From: Wenzhouxiangella sp.
Lineage (GTDB): Bacteria > Pseudomonadota > Gammaproteobacteria > Xanthomonadales > Wenzhouxiangellaceae
NCBI GenBank assembly: GCA_007135355.1
Contig: SLJA01000108.1
Location: 1-22,676, forward strand
Length of the DNA stretch: 22,676 bases
Direction of reading: 5' to 3'
The position numbers and the translations under genes are program-made. Each line of letters opens with the position of its first letter. The stretch's first letter is position 1. Shown here piece after piece: positions 15,867 through 22,676 of the stretch. The notes beneath the pieces are model-generated. The model made no database searches and had not been told where the DNA came from. It worked only from the letters and a program-made list of their open reading frames with translations.

Positions 15867-16122
15867 CTTTTCCCGGCTCCTCGTCCAGACGGAAGGGCGT
15901 TTCCAATTCCTTGCGGGTTTTGGCGGCCGCTTCCATGATTTTGCGATTGTGCTCGTTATCCAGCTCGGCCTGGAATTCCGACTTGATGTTTTGCCAGGCG
16001 CCGCGCACGGTCCGCGTCATTTGCCCGGCGGTGCGGGCGATTTCCGGCAAACGTTTGGGGCCGACCACCAAAAGGGCGATCAGTGCCAGCAAGACCAGTT
16101 CGCTGAAGCCAATACCGCTCAT
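15844..16122 (-). CDS. tatB: Twin-arginine translocase subunit TatB
   Basis: A 92-residue single-span protein. The N-terminal MSGIGFSELVLLALIALLVV helix carries the conserved Glu8 of TatB, followed by the Gly21-Pro22 hinge (VVGPKRLPEIAR) and an amphipathic helix with a charged C-terminal region. Together with TatC it binds the signal peptide. The ATG at 16122 is chosen from homology; the frame is open upstream but that part reads as shadow of tatA. It is 13 bp after tatA and overlaps tatC. Confidence 0.95.
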   Translation of the reverse strand: MSGIGFSELVLLALIALLVVGPKRLPEIARTAGQMTRTVRGAWQNIKSEFQAELDNEHNRKIMEAAAKTRKELETPFRLDEEPGKGDRKDGG

Positions 16123-16135
16123 GCCTCGGTGCGGC

Positions 16136-16384
16136 TCAGACGTCTCGAGATTGAGTCGAATCGGAGCCCGGCTTGGCTTCAGCCTTGTTTTCGGTCGCCT
16201 CTTGATCCGAATCCGGGTTTTCGGACTTGGTCGCGTCAGGATCTTCACTGACCCCCTTGCGGAAATCACGGATGGCACCGCCCAGGTCGCCGCCAAGGTT
16301 GCGGATTTTCTTTGTGCCAAACACCAGCAGCACAATCAACAGCACCACCAGAATCTGAAACCAGCCAATGTTTCCGAAACCCAT
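16136..16384 (-). CDS. tatA: Twin-arginine translocase subunit TatA
   Basis: An 82-residue pore-forming Tat subunit. MGFGNIGWFQ followed by a hydrophobic helix, the VFGTKKIRNLGGDLG hinge (Phe22-Gly23) and an amphipathic helix is diagnostic. The C-terminal half is a disordered-looking, acidic Asp/Glu/Ser/Lys-rich tail. The ATG at 16384 has AAGGAG 7 nt upstream; a GTG immediately before it would add one residue. It lies 49 bp downstream of the IPTL-CTERM-like gene on the same strand and starts the tatABC cluster. Confidence 0.96.
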   Translation of the reverse strand: MGFGNIGWFQILVVLLIVLLVFGTKKIRNLGGDLGGAIRDFRKGVSEDPDATKSENPDSDQEATENKAEAKPGSDSTQSRDV

Positions 16385-16433
16385 CACGCTACTCCTTGGG
16401 GTAGGGTCGATCTACGAACGAGATGTGAGTTTA

Positions 16434-17393
16434 TCAGGCCAGACGACGGCGCAGACTGAAGGCACCCAGAGCCATGATCATCAAGATGAAAACGGCCAGG
16501 CCCGGTCTGGACATGACCGGGATCGGTTGAGCCGGCGCTGGCTGCTCGGCCTCTCTGCCGCATTGACTCGGGGGCGCAATCGCCAGTGATTCGAGGCCGA
16601 TAATGCTTTCAGACACCACGGTCGCGCTGCCGGTTTCAGGATCAATGCGCAACACCTGACTCGGGAGATCCTGGCCGCCAACGGCACGCCGGTCGGTAAT
16701 GGCCCAAAGCCTGCCGTCTTCATCAAAAGACAGACCCGCATTGTTGTATGGCGCAACGGCAGCGCCCAGGGGGCCAACCAACTCCGCAGACGGCGTTTGC
16801 ACGTTGATGCGATACAGATTGGGAGCAGCGGCCCGACCTTCGCTGTTCAAGCCAACGCCAATCCCGAACACCTCGGTGCCGCGCACGGCGATATCCGTAA
16901 TCGGCACGCCCAGAGCGCCACTGGAACCCACCAGACTCAAGGATCCGGAGTCGAGATCCGCACGGAACAGCGACTGTTCCACATCGGATACCACGAACAA
17001 TTCACCATCACAACTGAAGCTCATGCCGAAATCGAGCTTGCGATTGAGCGGCAAAAGACCCGTGTTGTAGCGATTGGTCGCACCGCCCAATGGTTGCGCC
17101 AGGCCGGTCACCGTACTGACGCGAACCAAGGTGTTGGTATCGTCGTCCGCGCCGTACAGTACGCCCTCAGGGCTTAGCGTCAGGGCTTCCAGGTCAATGA
17201 AGCTGGTCCACCCGATATACTCCGCTTCACCATTGGTCAGATTGATGCGCCAGAGCGCATTGACACGGCGATCGTCTCGATCGACGCCGCGAGAATTGAC
17301 GCTGTACCCGACCGGATCCGCCCATAGCGTGCTGGCCACTGTCAAGGCGACAACGGCAACCGCGCATTTCACACCATGCGCTTTGTTCAGCAC
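16434..17393 (-). CDS. Secreted repeat protein with IPTL-CTERM-like anchor
   Basis: About 319 residues. A Sec signal peptide (hydrophobic run ending TLWA before DPVGYS) is followed by repeats of the form LYRIN-TPSAELVG and LWRINLTNGEAEYIG, suggesting a beta-propeller-like fold. The last 29 residues, starting IPVMSRPGLAVF, form a hydrophobic helix followed by LRRRLA, like IPTL-CTERM tails except that the expected Thr-Leu and Trp positions differ. Such tails anchor exosortase-processed surface proteins. I prefer the GTG at 17393, which has GAGG 9 nt upstream; a TTG at 17408 and a GTG at 17372 are alternatives. Function unknown. Confidence 0.75.
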   Translation of the reverse strand: MLNKAHGVKCAVAVVALTVASTLWADPVGYSVNSRGVDRDDRRVNALWRINLTNGEAEYIGWTSFIDLEALTLSPEGVLYGADDDTNTLVRVSTVTGLAQPLGGATNRYNTGLLPLNRKLDFGMSFSCDGELFVVSDVEQSLFRADLDSGSLSLVGSSGALGVPITDIAVRGTEVFGIGVGLNSEGRAAAPNLYRINVQTPSAELVGPLGAAVAPYNNAGLSFDEDGRLWAITDRRAVGGQDLPSQVLRIDPETGSATVVSESIIGLESLAIAPPSQCGREAEQPAPAQPIPVMSRPGLAVFILMIMALGAFSLRRRLA

Positions 17394-17425
17394 AACCAGA
17401 TACCTCAAAAACTCCGACAGAGTTA

Positions 17426-17434
17426 ATCATATCA
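17426..17434 (-). promoter_or_regulatory. Extended -10 promoter for the IPTL-CTERM-like gene
   Basis: On the minus strand TGATATGAT matches the extended -10 form TGnTATAAT at all but one position. A transcript starting about 7 bp downstream (near 17419) would carry the GAGG ribosome binding site and reach the GTG at 17393 with a ~26-nt leader. No good -35 is visible, as is usual for extended -10 promoters. It may also serve tatABC downstream. Confidence 0.45.
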
Positions 17435-17516
17435 GGAATTTGCGATTGTGCCTATCACCCCTTGCAGTGACCGCCACAAAGCATGCCGGCCTCACCGGCG
17501 CTGTGCATGAGCTTAG

Positions 17517-17522
17517 TACAAT
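17517..17522 (+). promoter_or_regulatory. Candidate hemH -10 within a small inverted repeat
   Basis: TACAAT lies 30 bp before the hemH ATG. It overlaps the inverted repeat AGTAC (17515-17519) / GTACT (17528-17532), which could be an operator. The -35 region (around 17494-17500) does not match consensus, so the call is tentative. Confidence 0.35.
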
Positions 17523-17552
17523 AGGGCGTACTGCTGAAATCACTGGCCTGCC

Positions 17553-18692
17553 ATGAAGAAAGCCCGAGAAACACTGGTTACCACCCGCCGCGGCGTGGCC
17601 GAAGTCACCGCGCATCGACAACCTGCCCGCGCGGGCATCCTGTTGGTCAACCTGGGCACACCCGAAGCCCCGACCGCCAAGGCCCTTAGACCCTATTTGA
17701 AGCAGTTTCTTGGCGATCCGCGCGTGGTCGAGGTACCGCGTCCGATCTGGTGGCTGATTCTCAACGGCATCATCCTGCCGTTCCGCTCGCCCAAATCGGC
17801 GCGCGCCTACGCCGAAGTCTGGACCGAAGAGGGCTCGCCGCTGCTGGTCAACAACCAGCACCTGGCCGATAAGCTGACCGACCACATCCAGCGCGATTGT
17901 CCTGACATCTCGGTGGCCCTGGCGATGAGCTACGGCCAGCCCTCGATTCAGTCCGCACTGGATCGCTTCAAGGCCGAAAACGTGCAGCGCTTGCTGGTGC
18001 TGCCGCTGTATCCCCAGTACTCGGCAACCACCACGGCCTCGGTTTTCGACCAGGTGACCACCTGGATGCAGGGCCAGCGCTGGTTTCCGGAACTGCGCTT
18101 CATCAACGACTATTACCGCGAAGAAGCCTGGCAGCGGGCAGTTGCCGACTCGATCCGCGACTTTCAGGGCGAACATGGTCAACCCGACAAGCTGCTGTTT
18201 TCTTTCCACGGCATTCCCAAGCGCAACCTGCTGGCCGGCGACCCCTATTACTGCCAATGCCAGTTCAGCGCTCGTCAAATCGCCGACCGCCTCGGGTTGC
18301 AGGATGAACAGTGGCAGGCTTCGTTTCAGTCGCGCCTGGGTCGGGCCGAGTGGCTCAAGCCCTATACCGACCAAACCCTGGAGGAATTGGGTCATGCCGG
18401 GGTCAAGCAACTGCAGGTGGTCTGCCCCGGCTTTTCCATCGACTGCCTGGAGACCCTGGAAGAAATCGCCATGGAGGGCAAGGAAGAGTTCGTCGAGGCC
18501 GGCGGTGAAGATCTCAAGTACATTCCCTGCCTGAACGATTCCGATGCCCATGTGACCGTGCTGGCCGGCGTGGCGCATCGCCACGGCCAGGGCTGGCCGG
18601 AGTTCGAGGGCCGCTCGGCCGAACCGCAGGCCCATGTCGACAAACGACTGGAACAGACGGACAAGGCTGCGCTGGCGCTGAACCTGAAATAG
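17553..18692 (+). CDS. hemH: Ferrochelatase
   Basis: A 379-residue enzyme that inserts Fe2+ into protoporphyrin IX, the last step of protohaem synthesis. Family blocks are intact: GILLVNLGTPEAP, YAEVW...GSPLL, LPLYPQYSATTTASV, LFSFHGIPKR with catalytic His219, GDPYYCQC, and the CPGFSIDCLETLEEIAMEG block with the catalytic-site Glu300. The first ~25 residues before the core are a basic extension without clear signal function. The C-terminus extends past the core with a hydrophilic tail. The gene is in the same window as hemF but not the same transcript. It is followed after 3 bp by the SGNH hydrolase gene. Confidence 0.97.
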   Translation: MKKARETLVTTRRGVAEVTAHRQPARAGILLVNLGTPEAPTAKALRPYLKQFLGDPRVVEVPRPIWWLILNGIILPFRSPKSARAYAEVWTEEGSPLLVNNQHLADKLTDHIQRDCPDISVALAMSYGQPSIQSALDRFKAENVQRLLVLPLYPQYSATTTASVFDQVTTWMQGQRWFPELRFINDYYREEAWQRAVADSIRDFQGEHGQPDKLLFSFHGIPKRNLLAGDPYYCQCQFSARQIADRLGLQDEQWQASFQSRLGRAEWLKPYTDQTLEELGHAGVKQLQVVCPGFSIDCLETLEEIAMEGKEEFVEAGGEDLKYIPCLNDSDAHVTVLAGVAHRHGQGWPEFEGRSAEPQAHVDKRLEQTDKAALALNLK

Positions 18693-18695
18693 GCG

Positions 18696-19463
18696 ATGCC
18701 GCGAAACGCCTACAGGCGTCGACTGGCCGCGGCGCTGAGTCTGGGCCTTGCACCGATCGCATTGCCGCAGGGGGTTCTATTGCGCAAACGGGCCACGCGA
18801 CTGGCCGAAGCGCAAGGAGAGCGGCAGGGCGAAATCGCCGGTTCCGGCGAAGTCATCAGGCTGTTGGCCGTCGGCGAGTCACCACTGGCCGCGGTTGGCC
18901 TGGCTGATCCAAGCGAAACGGTTGCTCGTCACCTCGCCGCCCACATCGCCCAAGCCAGCGGGCGCCCGACGCATTGGCGCATCCTGGCGCGCGGCGGCTA
19001 CACGGCAGACGCGGTTCGGCGGCGGCTGGTGCCCGAGCTGGAAACCTGGGCGGCGGACCTGATCCTGATCGGGCTGGGAGTTAACGACAGTATTCGCCTG
19101 CGTTCGGCCCGGCGCTGGCAGCGTGACTTGACCCTGCTGATCGCCGATCTGCACCAGCGCACCGGCCCGACACCGGTACTGCTGGCCGGTGTGCCCGACA
19201 TGCATCACTTTCCGCTGTTGCCGCCCGCCTTGAAACTGCTGCTGGGCAGCCGATCACGTCTGCTCGACCTGGCTGCAACCGAACTGGCCATGCAGCGCGC
19301 ACAGACGCGCTATGTTTCGATGCAACTGGACGCCCGCTCGGGCGAGTTGTTTTGCGCGGACGGCTTCCACCCCAATGCCCAGGGCCATGCCCTGTGGGCC
19401 GAACAGCTGGCCCCAGCCGCCCTGGCGCTGCTCGAACTCGAGACCACATCACAACTGCGCTGA
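18696..19463 (+). CDS. SGNH/GDSL-type hydrolase, membrane-anchored or exported
   Basis: A 255-residue protein of the SGNH hydrolase fold (esterase, lipase or thioesterase). The N-terminus has RRR followed by a hydrophobic segment (about 10-29), so it is probably anchored in or exported across the inner membrane. Catalytic blocks: VGES with Ser62 (block I), RGGY with Gly100 (block II), GVND with Asn130 (block III), and the DGFHPN motif with Asp222 and His225 (block V). The catalytic set is thus complete, but the block I Asp of GDS is Glu. It lies 3 bp after hemH on the same strand and is likely co-transcribed. Substrate unknown. Confidence 0.88.
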   Translation: MPRNAYRRRLAAALSLGLAPIALPQGVLLRKRATRLAEAQGERQGEIAGSGEVIRLLAVGESPLAAVGLADPSETVARHLAAHIAQASGRPTHWRILARGGYTADAVRRRLVPELETWAADLILIGLGVNDSIRLRSARRWQRDLTLLIADLHQRTGPTPVLLAGVPDMHHFPLLPPALKLLLGSRSRLLDLAATELAMQRAQTRYVSMQLDARSGELFCADGFHPNAQGHALWAEQLAPAALALLELETTSQLR

Positions 19464-19575
19464 GCGCACAAAGCGGCGAATTCTTGCCGTCATTGGCGAC
19501 GATTTCCGACTGCCACCAAGCGATGCGGAGGTTATCCTTGGGGCTTGTTGATCCATTCCCAGCCTGAATCACAGC

Positions 19576-21393
<1,818 letters not shown>

Positions 21394-21507
21394 ACGCAGA
21401 ATGATCCGCGGCCCTGCCATCAAGCAGTAACTCGGATTACCCACACTGGTTTGGCCCGCCACGGATCCAGTCAGCCACCCCCCAACCAATAGACGAAATC
21501 GACTGCC

Positions 21508-22676
21508 ATGTTGAGAAAGATCTTCCTGTTCGGGCTACTGCTATTGTTCGCCGCCCATGCTGCCGCTACGCAAACGCTCCCGATCGCCGAAATCCACGGC
21601 GATGGCCGTGTGCCGGCCGCCATCGGGCTCGAAGTGACCACCGAAGGCATCGTCAACCTGGTCGCCGACAACACCGTCTGGATCCAGACCGCCGGCGAGC
21701 CCGCGCAGCGCAGCGGCCTGGCGATTGAAACGAGTGAAACGCCGCAGGTCGCGCGCGGCGATCGGGTTCGGGTGAGCGGGCGCATCGACCAGCAACGTCC
21801 GGAGAACCGGCCGCAGGACCTGGCCGTCACGCGCCTGGTCGACCCGCGCATCGAGATTCTGGCCAGCGGCCAGGCCCTGCCCGAACCGGTGCCGGTCGGC
21901 CCCGGCGGCCGGGAAATTCCGTCCGTGCTGGCGCCCGAACACTTCGACCGGCCGCTTGAGCCTGAAGCCAACGCCATCGACTTCTGGACCTCGCTGAAGG
22001 GAATGCGCGTGGAGCTCACCACGAATCACGTGGTCGGCCCGACCAGCCGCTTCCACAGCACCTGGCTGATTGCCGCAGACGAACACCGCAATCTGGGCCG
22101 ACTGGGCACGGTCGCGGTCGGGCCGGATGACCTCAATCCGGAACGCGTGCTGGTCCAGGCCCATCCGCTGCTGATCGGCGACTTCCCGGAGCCGGCCTGG
22201 GTCGGTGATCGCTTTGCCGCCGTGCGCGGCGTGGTCGACTACCGCTTCGGCGATTTTCGCATCATGGCCGAGCACGCGCTGCGCCTGATCCCGGGCGAAC
22301 GCCCCGAAATCCGCAGCCGCCTGGTCGGCGATGCAGACCACCTGCTGATTGCCAGCTACAACGTGGAGAACTTGAATCCGCACATCGAGAACTTCAGCCG
22401 CGTGCGCAGCCCGCGCGACGTCGACGATGCCCTGGGGAGCGCGCGCATGGATGAAATCGCCCGCCACATCGTCGAAGTCCTGAACGCGCCCGACATCGTC
22501 GCCCTGCAGGAAATCCAGGACGGCGATGGCGCCGAGGACACCGAGCTGGTGTCCGCCGAGCTCACCCTGATCGCCCTGACCGACGCCATCGTTCGTGCCG
22601 GCGGGCCGCAGTATGCCTGGATCGACTTCCCGCCCGAGCGCAATGCCGATGGCGGACAGCCCGGCGGCAATATCCG
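21508..22676 (+). CDS. Secreted endonuclease/exonuclease/phosphatase-family nuclease, 3' truncated by window
   Basis: The first 389 codons are present and the gene runs off the right edge. The N-terminus MLRKIFLFGLLLLFAAHAAA is a strong Sec signal peptide. A region of beta-rich sequence follows (about 25-270), with an OB-fold-like part typical of the accessory domain of extracellular nucleases (ExeM/NucH type). The endonuclease/exonuclease/phosphatase domain starts with SYNVEN (Asn285), and DIVALQE supplies the catalytic metal-binding Glu335. The C-terminal catalytic His motifs lie beyond the window. It likely degrades extracellular DNA for nutrients or biofilm turnover. ATG chosen for the signal peptide; the upstream 114 bp (21394-21507) show no obvious promoter. 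Confidence 0.85.
   Translation, partial: MLRKIFLFGLLLLFAAHAAATQTLPIAEIHGDGRVPAAIGLEVTTEGIVNLVADNTVWIQTAGEPAQRSGLAIETSETPQVARGDRVRVSGRIDQQRPENRPQDLAVTRLVDPRIEILASGQALPEPVPVGPGGREIPSVLAPEHFDRPLEPEANAIDFWTSLKGMRVELTTNHVVGPTSRFHSTWLIAADEHRNLGRLGTVAVGPDDLNPERVLVQAHPLLIGDFPEPAWVGDRFAAVRGVVDYRFGDFRIMAEHALRLIPGERPEIRSRLVGDADHLLIASYNVENLNPHIENFSRVRSPRDVDDALGSARMDEIARHIVEVLNAPDIVALQEIQDGDGAEDTELVSAELTLIALTDAIVRAGGPQYAWIDFPPERNADGGQPGGNI

Noticed and set aside
17427..18635. 402-codon minus-strand open frame opposite hemH
   Set aside because: It is antisense to a complete ferrochelatase with intact catalytic motifs; the translated product has no recognisable fold or start signal.
18696..18790. Tat signal peptide on the SGNH hydrolase
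   Set aside because: The RRR run lacks the S-R-R-x-F-L-K pattern, so the nearby tatABC genes do not imply Tat export of this protein.
21394..21507. Terminator after recQ
   Set aside because: The pairing GATCCGCGGC with GGC...GGATC leaves a loop of tens of bases and no T-run, so it is not a credible intrinsic terminator.
21541..22467. 308-codon minus-strand open frame opposite the nuclease
   Set aside because: Antisense to a plus-strand frame with a signal peptide and nuclease motifs; no domain of its own.

Overview
The window is GC-rich, tightly packed chromosomal DNA from a gammaproteobacterium. Gene content and order (def-fmt-rsmB-DUF4390-ntrY-ntrX beside LysM-dprA-smg-topA, with an IPTL-CTERM-like protein) point to the Chromatiales/Xanthomonadales side of the class, possibly something like Wenzhouxiangella. 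That placement is inferred from gene order and protein style, not from a search. I see no rRNA, tRNA, transposase, integrase, phage gene or CRISPR array.

Layout. Positions 1-5770 (minus strand) form one long operon-like run read right to left: def, fmt, rsmB, a DUF4390 lipoprotein gene, ntrY, then the first 19 codons of ntrX, which runs off the left edge. Genes overlap or nearly abut until ntrY; ntrY and ntrX are then separated by 328 bp holding an inverted-repeat element. A short divergent region (5771-5880) leads to a plus-strand run: LysM protein, dprA, smg, topA, then hemF. topA and hemF are separated by a long, almost perfect inverted repeat built of TTCAGGG-like units. After hemF lies a second non-coding repeat region (12152-12415), related in sequence to the one between ntrY and ntrX. 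Next come a minus-strand rhomboid protease/cytochrome c pair, a plus-strand LOG-family/BPSS1780-family pair, a minus-strand run (IPTL-CTERM-like secreted protein, tatA, tatB, tatC), and a plus-strand run of hemH, an SGNH hydrolase gene, recQ and the first 389 codons of a secreted nuclease cut by the right edge.

Functions. Def and Fmt handle N-terminal formylmethionine, RsmB methylates 16S rRNA, NtrYX is a membrane two-component system, DprA loads RecA on incoming DNA, TopA and RecQ manage DNA topology and recombination, HemF and HemH are late haem-synthesis steps, and TatABC exports folded proteins. Several products are envelope proteins: LysM protein, DUF4390 lipoprotein, cytochrome c lipoprotein, rhomboid, BPSS1780 protein, IPTL-CTERM-like protein, nuclease.

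I do not find a convincing undescribed multi-gene system. The parts least explained by known genes are the non-coding repeats: the CGCAGAGGCGC-type family in two copies and the TTCAGGG-type palindrome after topA. A secreted protein with a divergent IPTL-CTERM-like tail and an SGNH hydrolase with GES in place of GDS are lesser oddities.
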